The notes under the pieces are model-generated. The model was given only the letters and a program-made list of their open reading frames with translations, was not told the DNA's origin and did not search any database. Both the position numbers and the translations under genes were made by a program. A stretch of 64,000 nucleotides of DNA from Acidobacteriota bacterium (lineage in GTDB: Bacteria > Acidobacteriota > Terriglobia > UBA7540), in NCBI GenBank assembly GCA_021817045.1, contig JAKAWG010000010.1:34211-98210 (forward strand), given 5' to 3'. How positions within the stretch are numbered: the first letter of the stretch is position 1; each line of letters opens with the position of its first letter. This document shows, piece by piece, positions 47,789 to 57,160 of this stretch.

Positions 47789-47898
47789 ACAACATTCGAC
47801 CTTCGGAGATAGCTGCTCACTCGATTACGGCACGCGCACCAATGTTAGCAAGAAGCACTGGAGCAGACAAGACGAAGCCTGCCGCCAGAGAGCTTGTC

Positions 47899-48804
47899 TT
47901 AACCCTGGTGGCGACGGCGCCAGCCGGCATTCTCGTCCAGCACCAAGCGAGAGAGAACGCTGATCACCAGCACAAACAAGGTGACAAAAAGGGCCGCCGC
48001 GTACGCAAGCGCGTGGGCGCTAGAAAAAGGCTCGGTGATGAAGGCCCAGATCGCGTAGGTCAGGTAACCAACCGGTTCTTTGATAAGATGGCCTGTCCAT
48101 AGATAATTGGACCACCCTGCCGTATATAGCAGTGGCGCTGTCTCTCCAACCGAGATCGCGAGGGCCAGCAAGACTCCTGTGAGAATCGCGGGCAGGGCCG
48201 CCGGTACACAGATACCTAGGACCACCTTTCGGTCCCCGGCGCCCAGAGCGTAGCCTGCCTCGCGCAGCGAGCGTGGGACCTGGCGAAGCGCCATCTCGCT
48301 GGTCCGGCAGATGTAGGGAAGCGAGATGATGGCTAGCGCGATGCTTCCGGCCGCAACCGAAAAATTCCACCCGAGACCAGCTACCATCGTGACATAGCCG
48401 AAATAGCCGATCACGATAGAAGGTACGCCCACCAACACGTCCGCCAGGAAGCGGATGGCCGGGGCCAAGTATCCACTATCGAATTCCGCAAGATAGATGC
48501 CGGCCGCAAGTCCCGGCGGAACAGCAAGGATGATGCCTCCCAAAGCGAGAATCAGGGTGCCCTCGATGGCGTTAAGCAGCCCACCGCCGTATCCCGAGGT
48601 GATTTGCGTAATCACCGTCAAATTGAGCGCATGTAATCCGCGAAGGAAGACCACGACCAGGATCCACACCATCGCGCTGCCCAGCAGAAGAAAGGCAAGG
48701 ACAGTCAGGAACCAGCCGAGATAATCAAAGAAACGCCGACGCAGACGGACGCCATTGGCGGCCTGGAGGCTGGCAGGACTTGCGGCGGCCGTCAAACCCA
48801 TCAC
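47899..48804 (-). CDS. pstA: Phosphate ABC transporter permease
   Basis: GVPSIVIGYFGYVTMV, ALRQVPRSLREAGYALGAGDRKVVLGICVPAALPAILTGVLLALAISVGETAPLLYTA. Confidence 0.94.
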   Translation of the reverse strand: MMGLTAAASPASLQAANGVRLRRRFFDYLGWFLTVLAFLLLGSAMVWILVVVFLRGLHALNLTVITQITSGYGGGLLNAIEGTLILALGGIILAVPPGLAAGIYLAEFDSGYLAPAIRFLADVLVGVPSIVIGYFGYVTMVAGLGWNFSVAAGSIALAIISLPYICRTSEMALRQVPRSLREAGYALGAGDRKVVLGICVPAALPAILTGVLLALAISVGETAPLLYTAGWSNYLWTGHLIKEPVGYLTYAIWAFITEPFSSAHALAYAAALFVTLFVLVISVLSRLVLDENAGWRRRHQG

Positions 48805-49763
48805 ATAACCCCCGCGCTCTGGCGGCCTTCGTAATAAAGCAGAAGGCGCGCGAAGCCGTTGACGATGATAGAAATCACGCAGAGAACCAGCGCCACCTCG
48901 GCCAGCGAGCGCACGGCCATCCCGGTCGGGTCGGTCAAGGCGCTATCAAGCTGCGAAACGATGAAAGAGGCCATAGTAGAAATCGGCGCGTAAATGTTAC
49001 TGGGCAGGTAATTCAGCGCGTTGCCGCTGATCATCAGAACGGCCATGGTCTCGCCAAGCGCCCTGCCGGTGGCGAGGATGCTGGAACCAATCAACACCCG
49101 GCGCACCGCCGGCAGCAACACCCCCCATTGGGCCTCAAAGCGGCTTGCGCCAAGCGCCAGCGCTCCCTCGTGGAGAGAGGCCGCTTGGCTCACGAGAGCG
49201 TCGCGCAAAGTTGCGGTGATTAAGGGCACGATCATCAAGGCCAGGACGAAACCGCAGGTAAGGAGCCCGTAGCCACTGCCCGCGGCACCGCCAAAAAAGG
49301 GAATGAAACCCAGGTGCTCCACCAAAAACGGAAAAAGATGGTGGCCAAGAAACGGAATCACGACCACGTAGCCCCAAAGGCCGTAAACTACGCTCGGGAT
49401 CGCGGCCAACAACTCAACAAAGAGAGAAATCCACGTGCGGATCATCGGAGACACACCCTCAGCCAAGAACATCGCGGCGCCAACACCCACAGGAACGGCG
49501 ATGAGGAGCGCAATCATCGTGCTCAGCAGCGTGCCGACAATCAGGAACAAGATCCCGTAATGAGCGCCAGGCATAATCTGCTGACCATGAACCGTGATCG
49601 GATTGGCATAAAGACTGCCGAGATTCCAGTTGTTGTCGGTCAAAAACGCGAAGCCATTAAGGCGCACCGCTGGCCAGGCGTAGAGCGCAAGGAAGGCCAC
49701 GATCACGATGAGGGTAGCTCCCACGATGCTGCCGAGCAGGGCGACAAACCTTCGAAAACTCAC
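48801..49763 (-). CDS. pstC: Phosphate ABC transporter permease
   Basis: ELLAAIPSVVYGLWGYVVVIPFL, EGALALGASRFEAQWGVLLPAVRRVLIGSSILATGRALGETMAVLMISGN. Confidence 0.94.
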   Translation of the reverse strand: MSFRRFVALLGSIVGATLIVIVAFLALYAWPAVRLNGFAFLTDNNWNLGSLYANPITVHGQQIMPGAHYGILFLIVGTLLSTMIALLIAVPVGVGAAMFLAEGVSPMIRTWISLFVELLAAIPSVVYGLWGYVVVIPFLGHHLFPFLVEHLGFIPFFGGAAGSGYGLLTCGFVLALMIVPLITATLRDALVSQAASLHEGALALGASRFEAQWGVLLPAVRRVLIGSSILATGRALGETMAVLMISGNALNYLPSNIYAPISTMASFIVSQLDSALTDPTGMAVRSLAEVALVLCVISIIVNGFARLLLYYEGRQSAGVM

Positions 49764-50863
49764 TACCGAATCTCCGCGATCTGGGCTGCCGTGAGCTTGG
49801 CAATGGGAGCCGGGAGCGGCACGAAATGCACCGCATTCATGAAACGAGGTGAGCTTCCGCCACGCACACTCATCGCCCAGGTGAAGAACTGGCGCAGCGC
49901 TGCCGCCATTTCAGGCGAGGGCTGATTCCGGCTCACGAGGGCGTACTCGTAGTTGATAATGGGATAGGATTCGGCGCCGGGCGCAAAAATCAGGCTCACG
50001 CGCTCATCCTTCGGCGTCTTGGCCACCATGACCGCTGCCGCCGCGTCTGCTGTCCGCGTGCTGGGGAGAAGGAAGCTGCCCGCACGATTCTTGAGCATGG
50101 CGATGCCAAGCTCTGCGTGTTCGATTTGGTTCTCAAAGCTGGTGCCGATGTAGGCAATTGAATAAGAGTTATCCTGGGTCGCCGTGAACATGCCGGGATT
50201 TCCTTCAGCGCCGAGACCACCAGGAACAGCTGGCCAACTCACGGTCGTGCCGTAGCTGACACTATTTGCCCACTCCGGGGTGCTGAAAGCGAGATATTGC
50301 GTGAAGATAAACGTGTCGCCGCTGCCGTCGGAACGATGCACCGGAATGATGACATGATGCGGCAGGTTCACACCCGGGTTAAGCCCTCGGATCGCGGCGT
50401 CATCCCAGTATCGGATTTTGCCCTGATAGATGCCAGCTAGTACGGGACCGCTGAGCTTTAGATGCCGCTGGTTAAGACCAGGCAAGTTGTAGTTCACCAT
50501 CTGCATCGAGATGCAAAGCGGAATATTCAACAACGGCTTCTGTTTCATCTGCGCCGGGCTCATGTAAGCATCCGACGCACCGATCTGCACGATCCCCGCA
50601 ATGGCTTGGGCGATGCCGGTGCCGCTGCCTGTTGACTGAGGCGTAATCCTCACGCCCGGATGGCTCTTTGTATAAACCGGGACCCAGAGGTTGAAGAGCG
50701 GATAAAGCAGACTCGACCCGGTTTCAAGGATACTGACGTTTCCCGCTGCCCGGCTGGTGCCGACACCGATCATGGAAATGCTAGCAAGAGCGACGGCAAA
50801 CAGAGCGCCCTTCAAGATCGAACGGCGCGCAAGAGTCAAAACAGCTTTTCGGTGAAGTGACAC
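49763..50863 (-). CDS. pstS: Phosphate ABC transporter substrate-binding protein
   Basis: GTG start at 50863 after AAGGAGGG; ILETGSSLLYPLFNLWVPVYTKSHPGVRITPQSTGSGTGIAQAIAG, PVHRSDGSGDTFIFTQYL. Confidence 0.93.
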   Translation of the reverse strand: MSLHRKAVLTLARRSILKGALFAVALASISMIGVGTSRAAGNVSILETGSSLLYPLFNLWVPVYTKSHPGVRITPQSTGSGTGIAQAIAGIVQIGASDAYMSPAQMKQKPLLNIPLCISMQMVNYNLPGLNQRHLKLSGPVLAGIYQGKIRYWDDAAIRGLNPGVNLPHHVIIPVHRSDGSGDTFIFTQYLAFSTPEWANSVSYGTTVSWPAVPGGLGAEGNPGMFTATQDNSYSIAYIGTSFENQIEHAELGIAMLKNRAGSFLLPSTRTADAAAAVMVAKTPKDERVSLIFAPGAESYPIINYEYALVSRNQPSPEMAAALRQFFTWAMSVRGGSSPRFMNAVHFVPLPAPIAKLTAAQIAEIR

Positions 50864-51193
50864 GATACCCTCCTTAGTTGGAGCGATGTTTGGAACGTGA
50901 ATGCGAGCAAGACATTGATCTTGTTCGAGGTCACCCATCCTATCAGCGAATTGTGACGGCTGTGTTGCGGATGTATGTAGCTTGGATGACACGAACCCAA
51001 TCGTTAAACGTTCCTGCGAATCGATGGGGGCGGGAGCGGGGAGTTGAGTCATTCATTGCAGACGGTCCAATCCTCAGCGTCTGTTGAAAAGCCGCGCCTG
51101 GGAGCAACGGACGATGCTATGCCGCCACGAATGCCCCATTGCTAATCGGCTAAGGCGGGCATAACGGGATCGCACCACGTTTTCAACAGACTC

Positions 51194-51553
51194 TTAACTG
51201 CCTACGCGTGTCGGGTTGTCTTGGCTCAGCCCAGGACTTTTTGGCGAATCGTTAACCTCAAATTGCTGGCGCGGATGTTTCTTCACGGCGCGCTCAAGAC
51301 CCCAAACTGTTGAGTCCCGGCCCTCCGCCTTGAGTTCCGCAAACGACTTGGTATTGTTTTTGCCGCAACGAGGACATTGCTGGATCGGCCGGCCCAGAAC
51401 CAGAATCTTGGCGGCTTTTGTATGGAAGATCGCCTTGGCCTCGTCGTGGTCGTTTTCGCCCAAGCAGTCGTAGCAGATGAACCAGTTCTCCCGGTCCAAT
51501 CTCAATCGAGAAAGAATGCTCATGGGATTTTGCGTCTGGAAACTAGCGTCCAT
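51194..51553 (-). CDS. Hypothetical protein with two CxxC zinc-ribbon knuckles
   Basis: ICYDCLGENDHDEAKAIFHTKAAKILVLGRPIQQCPRCGKNNTKSF. Confidence 0.55.
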   Translation of the reverse strand: MDASFQTQNPMSILSRLRLDRENWFICYDCLGENDHDEAKAIFHTKAAKILVLGRPIQQCPRCGKNNTKSFAELKAEGRDSTVWGLERAVKKHPRQQFEVNDSPKSPGLSQDNPTRVGS

Positions 51554-52296
51554 TATGAGCGCGACAGACCGATTTTTTCAAGGGGAAGGCGGCGTCAATT
51601 GTTACGGGCCGTTTGTGTGCGGGGCAGGCGCGGCGCTTCAGGCGATGCGGGGTGCAGCTTGCTTGCGCTAGTAGCATCCAGAAACGCTGTCTTGTCGAAT
51701 CGCAGGGTTACTCTCTTCGGCTCCCTTGGGCCACGGTAGGCCCGCTTGATTTGGCTCATATTTTGTAACGCCGGACTATTTGTTTATGTGGCCTGTTTTC
51801 TACAACTTATATGAATTGGGAGCGCTCTCCTAGCCATTATAAGTTGATAATTCTAAATAGCTTAATCCATTTCAGGCCGAAAAGTTTGGGTTTGCTTTTG
51901 GGTTTGGTCGTCATAAGCAAATTTTAATGTTGTTTGTTTTCAAAAACTTGGTGGGTTTCCCGAGCAAAAACGGCCCATCAATTTCGCTCAAAGTCCCTAG
52001 CCTAGCCATTTTTTGAAACCCGTAAGATTGAGCCTTGGCCGACCGGTTTTAAGGGTATCGCTGAACAAAATTGCTGTTGGGTGGCAGTCAGGGTTCGTCA
52101 GAGGCATGGCAGACTTCCAATCAGTAATTTTTCGAGGGGTCTGATTACTTAATAGTATACACGCGGGCCAGAACTGTCAAGCTCGCGAGGTGAACCCTCT
52201 CCGCCGGGCGGCGCGGTACGAAGGACAGCAGCAGGCAGTGGTTCAGTTTGATGTAGAGGTAGCTGGGGGTTCCCACGAGTGGCGGATAAAGCCGCG

Positions 52297-52336
52297 GGTG
52301 GCACACACCTCCCAAACAACGGGATGCATGCGCCGG
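52297..52336. repeat. GGGTGGCG-type dispersed repeat, copy 4 (diverged)
   Basis: gggtggcacacacctcccaaacaacgggatgcatgcgccg; matches internal segment of copy 2 (catcccaaatagcgggatgtatgcgccacc). Confidence 0.5.
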
Positions 52337-52358
52337 CCCGAGCGATTCCGAGACGCGC

Positions 52359-52832
52359 CTACGGACTCGCCGCACAATCAGGCAGCCGCTCGATAGGCTG
52401 ATAGCCTGCCGCAAGCTTCAATTCCTCACTCGGATTCGTGTTTAGGGTCCTAATCTGTGGACATCGCAGACAGGCGGCACGGCCTTCCTGGCTGTACCAG
52501 CGGCAATTCGCACGCACGACGCACGGCGGCAACGTGCTTACAACTGCCGGTAGAATCCGGACGATCCGCGTAGCTAGCTCGCACTCACATCCGTTGAAGT
52601 GGACACACTTCTTCGCTTCGCAAGTTGCTGCAAATCGGAACACTTCCCTTGGAGCCGCTTCCCCGGCTAGGGATAGAATCTCGCCAGTAACTGCGACATG
52701 CTGATTCAGGTATGAAAGCATCGGTTTATCCCCATCACCCTCAAGGACGCCCAGCACTTGACAATTTTCCATCCCAGGCTGTGCGCTCGGGCACAGGAGA
52801 GTTTCATTGTTTCCACAGCGCGGTTGATTCAT
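52359..52832 (-). CDS. Cysteine-rich hypothetical protein
   Basis: 157 aa with about 13 Cys, including CEAKKCVHFNGCECELATRIV and CVVRANCRWYSQEGRAACLRCPQI; possible Fe-S/Zn protein. Confidence 0.6.
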   Translation of the reverse strand: MNQPRCGNNETLLCPSAQPGMENCQVLGVLEGDGDKPMLSYLNQHVAVTGEILSLAGEAAPREVFRFAATCEAKKCVHFNGCECELATRIVRILPAVVSTLPPCVVRANCRWYSQEGRAACLRCPQIRTLNTNPSEELKLAAGYQPIERLPDCAASP

Positions 52833-52842
52833 GGCGCACCCG

Positions 52843-53364
52843 CTACTCTAACGTGAAAATATCCTCGGGAGGCGGGAGAAAGCCGCATATTACAATGCGG
52901 TCGTGCGAGTAAATCGCCGCATCCTGCACCGCCCCTCCAGCAATGCTACCTGCCGCCGTGTCTTTTTCTACCTGTTCGGCAACACGACTGGCCACGTGCT
53001 GGTATTCCGCCAGGTTCTGTGGATCTGCGTTCCGAAAGATGATTCCCATAATCCATGGCGGGCGCACAACGATCCCCCTCTCGGGCTGCTGGGCTTGCAG
53101 GGTCTTGCTTTGACTCAGGGCCGCTTTCGCTGCGCGGTGTGCCACCGCCGAGAGTTGTGCAACAGAGACAGTGCGGGCTCTTTCAGCCATACAGTTCCTC
53201 CTTAAAGTGGCCAGCCTTGGGCACTCGATGGTCGAGGCGATTGGCTCAGCTTGACTTTGCCCGATCAGGGTATTAAGCTTCCAGCCATTCTGCAATGGTC
53301 TAAAAGGCCATTTCTCACGGAGAAAGAGCGCGTAAGTTAGGGGGGAGCGATGCGATTGCGTCAC
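52843..53364 (-). CDS. Hypothetical protein; likely true start at internal MAERARTVSVAQ (about 53190)
   Basis: MAERARTVSVAQLSAVAHRAAKAALSQSKTLQAQQPERGIVVRPPWIMGIIFRNADPQNLAEYQHVASRVAEQVEK...; same strand and adjacent to the Cys-rich ORF. Confidence 0.55.
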   Translation of the reverse strand: MTQSHRSPLTYALFLREKWPFRPLQNGWKLNTLIGQSQAEPIASTIECPRLATLRRNCMAERARTVSVAQLSAVAHRAAKAALSQSKTLQAQQPERGIVVRPPWIMGIIFRNADPQNLAEYQHVASRVAEQVEKDTAAGSIAGGAVQDAAIYSHDRIVICGFLPPPEDIFTLE

Positions 53365-54357
53365 CGCCCAGCAACCGCGTACGATCTAGGGACGTATGTC
53401 AAATACCTGACCGTCTCTGACCGCTATGGTAAGCGCTTCGCCCGGCTCTCGAACGTATGGAACGAATTGCTTCGCCGGGAGTTAATTATTTCTTCAGTCG
53501 TCGAGGATCTGGACCGTGAGCAGGAAGATCGTCTGGTCGGTTTCGCCTTGTGCACCTTCCTCACGGACTGGTTCACCCGCCACGCCAAGACGCCTCCGCT
53601 GTTCTGGATCGGACCGGAATTGATTCGCCGTATGGATGAGAACGAGTCGCCGATTCTGGATTATTTTGGAATACGAGCCGCAAACTCCGGTGATGGATTG
53701 AACTTATTCGTTTGGGAAGCGGACGCACGGGCAACCACCGAACTGGGATTTCTCGCGGTGGTTACAGAGTTGGGCAAGGCCTTCGTAGAATGCCATTCCG
53801 GATTCAATGTCAAACAAGTGATCGGACAGCAGCCCCGGAGTCTAATCCAAGCAGCTGTCCGCGGTGGTAGTTGGTTCGTGCACCATCAGACCGGCGAGTA
53901 CGTTGCGCCATACGATTCGGCCGCAGTGGGATGGGCGAGAAGCCCGTTCATCTTGGGCCTCTCGCGCGAGCTTGCTCACAAGCTACCGGGAAGTTTACTT
54001 AGTCCTCTGTTCTGCCGCGCTTGCCCTCGCGTCTTTTTCACCCGCGCCGAGCAGCGATTGCTCAATGTGGCTCTCAGCGGCGGAACGGACCGGGAAATTG
54101 CGGATGCCTTGGAAGTATCCCTGCCTGGTGTCAAGAGGTGCTGGGAATCCGTGTACGCGAGAGTATCATCCCAATTGCCGGGGTTGTTGCCTCAGGACTG
54201 TCTCGGCTTGTCGCTCACCAGGGGACGGGGGATGGAGAAAAGGCGGCGTCTTCTATCTTACTTGCGGGATCACCCCGAAGAGCTGCGCCCAATATTACCG
54301 AATGCCGCGATCGGCCCGGCCCGTCGGGTGCGCACAGCAGGCGGTAATGCGCAATAA
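53350..54357 (+). CDS. LuxR-type HTH transcriptional regulator with large N-terminal sensory region
   Basis: C-terminal FFTRAEQRLLNVALSGGTDREIADALEVSLPGVKRCWESVYARV (LuxR HTH-like); divergent from the 52843 ORF. Confidence 0.65.
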   Translation: MRLRHRPATAYDLGTYVKYLTVSDRYGKRFARLSNVWNELLRRELIISSVVEDLDREQEDRLVGFALCTFLTDWFTRHAKTPPLFWIGPELIRRMDENESPILDYFGIRAANSGDGLNLFVWEADARATTELGFLAVVTELGKAFVECHSGFNVKQVIGQQPRSLIQAAVRGGSWFVHHQTGEYVAPYDSAAVGWARSPFILGLSRELAHKLPGSLLSPLFCRACPRVFFTRAEQRLLNVALSGGTDREIADALEVSLPGVKRCWESVYARVSSQLPGLLPQDCLGLSLTRGRGMEKRRRLLSYLRDHPEELRPILPNAAIGPARRVRTAGGNAQ

Positions 54358-54571
54358 GCCCTCATCAGAGGGGCGTCCGCGGACCACGAGATTTCCGTAC
54401 GCACCCCGCCGCGCTGCCGCGCAAGACTCGGACGCCACCGTCAAGTTCCCGCACTCGTCCAGCGTAAGTTGGGCAGCAGCAGATCTTGACAAATAGCGAA
54501 CAAAAAGCGAATATAGGAGCGTGCCGTGCTCAGCTTATCCTCCAAAGGCATCTCTCAGTGGGATCGCCCGG

Positions 54572-55510
54572 ATGGCGGCGGAAAGCCCGCAAGTCCGCGA
54601 GCGCGCCGAGGTGAGTTTTTATGCGCTTCCGGTGCGATCAGTTCTCAACCGCGAATCCAGCGGCCGGCTGCCTTTTGCCTGGACAATTAACCCTTATCGT
54701 GGCTGCGAGTTCGGCTGCAAATATTGTTATGCCCGCTACACCCACGAGTTTATGGAGCTTCGCGACGGGCTGGACTTCGAGCGGAAGATCTACGCCAAGA
54801 CTGGCGCGCCGGAAATTTTGCGCGCGGAGTTGCGCAGGGCTTGCGACCGGGGCCTGCCCATCGCCCTTGGAACAGCCACGGATCCTTATCAGCCCGCCGA
54901 AAAGCGGTTCCGCATCACGCGGCGGCTTCTGGAAGTTTTTGCGGAATTCGAAGGCCTACAGTTTTCCATTACCACGAAATCCGTCGTGATCCTCAACGAT
55001 CTGGAATTGCTGAAAAAACTCGCGGCCATGCACGATCTGAGCGTCCACGTGACGGTCACCACGACGGACGCCCACCTGGCCCGCCGAATAGAACCAAAAG
55101 CTCCTCCGCCGCAGCGGCGATTGGCTGCGGTCGCGCGGCTGGCGGGCGAAGGCATCTTTGTGGGCGTCAACGCCATGCCGGTGCTCCCCGGTCTTACCGA
55201 TTCGCCCGCCGGGCTTGAAGATTTGGCGCGGCAGGCGGCGCAGGCAGGAGCTAAGTTTTTGTATGCCAACCCACTGTTCCTGCAGCCCAGCGCGATGCGC
55301 CAGTTCATGCCCTTTCTTCGCCGCGAGTTCCCTCATCTGGTCCGGCGTTATGCAGCGCTATACGCCCGGTCCGCTTACCTTTCCCAGGAATACAAGGATC
55401 AGCTTGCGGAAATACTCACCAGCCTGCGCGCCCGCTACGGCTTGAACGCGCCGAGGCCGGAGCGCTCCACAATCACCCGGCCCACACAACTCGCGCTTTG
55501 CTACACTTGA
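54572..55510 (+). CDS. SPL-like/Rv2578c-type radical SAM protein (start uncertain)
   Basis: WTINPYRGCEFGCKYCYARYTHEFMEL (CxxxCxxC cluster), LGTATDPYQPAEKRFRITRRLLEVF. Confidence 0.88.
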   Translation: MAAESPQVRERAEVSFYALPVRSVLNRESSGRLPFAWTINPYRGCEFGCKYCYARYTHEFMELRDGLDFERKIYAKTGAPEILRAELRRACDRGLPIALGTATDPYQPAEKRFRITRRLLEVFAEFEGLQFSITTKSVVILNDLELLKKLAAMHDLSVHVTVTTTDAHLARRIEPKAPPPQRRLAAVARLAGEGIFVGVNAMPVLPGLTDSPAGLEDLARQAAQAGAKFLYANPLFLQPSAMRQFMPFLRREFPHLVRRYAALYARSAYLSQEYKDQLAEILTSLRARYGLNAPRPERSTITRPTQLALCYT

Positions 55511-55516
55511 GCTTTC

Positions 55517-55978
55517 ATGCGAGCGGTTATTCAGCGGGTGAGCCGCGCTGAAGTTCGAGTAGACGGCGAATCGGTGGGGCGGATTGGCCGGGGTCTCGCG
55601 GTGCTGACGGGCATCGGCGCCGGCGATACACCTGAGGCCGCCCAGATGTTGGCCCGAAAGGTCATGAATCTGCGTATCCTGGATGACGAGTCGGGAAAAA
55701 TGAACCGGTCGCTGCTCGAAGCGGGCGGCGAAGTTCTGTGCGTTTCGCAGTTCACGCTTTATGGGGACGCCCGGCATGGGCGCCGGCCCTCGTACGTTGC
55801 CGCGGCACCTCCCGAGACCGCTGAGGCGCTATACGGAAAGCTCCTTGAGGAGTTGAGCGTGCTTGGCGCGCCAAGAGGCATTCGGGTGGCCTCCGGCCGC
55901 TTCCAAGCCATGATGGAGGTCGAGCTCGTCAACGACGGCCCGGTGACGATCCTGCTTGATACGGACCGGATTTTCTAG
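55517..55978 (+). CDS. dtd: D-aminoacyl-tRNA deacylase
   Basis: MRAVIQRVSRAEVRVDGESVGRIGRGLAVLTGIGAGDT, SQFTLYGDARHGRRPSY. Confidence 0.96.
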   Translation: MRAVIQRVSRAEVRVDGESVGRIGRGLAVLTGIGAGDTPEAAQMLARKVMNLRILDDESGKMNRSLLEAGGEVLCVSQFTLYGDARHGRRPSYVAAAPPETAEALYGKLLEELSVLGAPRGIRVASGRFQAMMEVELVNDGPVTILLDTDRIF

Positions 55979-56165
55979 TCGAGAAGCATTGAGCCACGTG
56001 GCGCATCTGGAGGACGCCTAAGAAGAGGTCAAAAGTCAAGAGTAAGAAGTTGCGATGATGCTTCGCGTGCTTTTGACTCTTGCCTTGCCCCTCAGCATCG
56101 GCGTAACAGCCCAGCGCAATCTCGTTTAACGCCTTTATATGAGTAGGCCACGGCGGAGGCATCCG

Positions 56166-57089
56166 ATGGGGCTGACGCGAAATCTATTTTTGGCAGCCTC
56201 CGAGAGCCAGTGGTTGCGGGAGCGCGCGCCTCGCTATCGGTTTGTGCGCCGCGCCGTCCGGCGCTTTATGCCGGGAGAAACCCTGACTGAAGCTCTCCGA
56301 GCGGCGCAGGCGCTGAAGGAAAAGTCCATCAGCACGATTTTCACGTACCTGGGTGAAAACGTTGCGGAGGCGAGCGAGGCCGAGCGGGTGACGCGGCACT
56401 ATATTGAAACGCTTGGCCGCATCCGTGAAGCCCAGCTTGATGCCGAGCTTTCCGTCAAGCTCACTGAACTCGGCCTTGACGTTGACCAGGAGCTCTGCTA
56501 CCGGAACTTAGTCCGCATCATTGAGAGCGCGCGAGAGCAGCGCTGCGTGTGGATTGACATGGAGTCTTCCTCCTATGTCGACCGAACGCTCGACCTGTAC
56601 CGGCGCGCTCAAACGAGCTTCCCGAACGTGGGCGTATGCCTGCAAGCTTATCTCTATCGGACGGAGAATGACCTTGACTCTTTGTTGCCGCTGGGCGCGG
56701 CCATTCGGCTCGTGAAAGGAGCCTATAAGGAACCTGCGGACCGGGCTTTCCCACAGAAGCAGGATGTGGATGAGAATTACTTCTCGCTGGGCCTCCGGCT
56801 GTTAAGGGCAAAGTCCGCCGGTGTCCGCGCGGCCCTTGGCACGCACGACCGGCGGCTTATCCAGCGGTTTATCGATTACGCCGAATCGCAGAATCTTCCC
56901 AGGGATCGCATTGAATTTCAGATGCTTTACGGGATCCAGAGGGCAGAACAGGTTCGGTTGGCTCACGAGGGCTGGCGGTCCGTTGTACTTATCAGTTACG
57001 GGAATTACTGGTTTCCCTGGTATATGCGCCGTCTCGCAGAAAGGCCTGCCAACGCCTGGTTTGTGGCTCGCAGCCTGATTTCGCGATAG
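56166..57089 (+). CDS. Proline dehydrogenase
   Basis: STIFTYLGENVAEASEAE, VWIDMESSSYVDRTLDLYRRA, GVCLQAYLYRTENDL, RLVKGAYKEP. Confidence 0.92.
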   Translation: MGLTRNLFLAASESQWLRERAPRYRFVRRAVRRFMPGETLTEALRAAQALKEKSISTIFTYLGENVAEASEAERVTRHYIETLGRIREAQLDAELSVKLTELGLDVDQELCYRNLVRIIESAREQRCVWIDMESSSYVDRTLDLYRRAQTSFPNVGVCLQAYLYRTENDLDSLLPLGAAIRLVKGAYKEPADRAFPQKQDVDENYFSLGLRLLRAKSAGVRAALGTHDRRLIQRFIDYAESQNLPRDRIEFQMLYGIQRAEQVRLAHEGWRSVVLISYGNYWFPWYMRRLAERPANAWFVARSLISR

Positions 57090-57160
57090 GCCTCTGGCCC
57101 TCGCCCACCGCTTCGCGGTCCGTCTCCCCCACCGGGAGAAGGGCAGGGGCGAGGCGGAGA

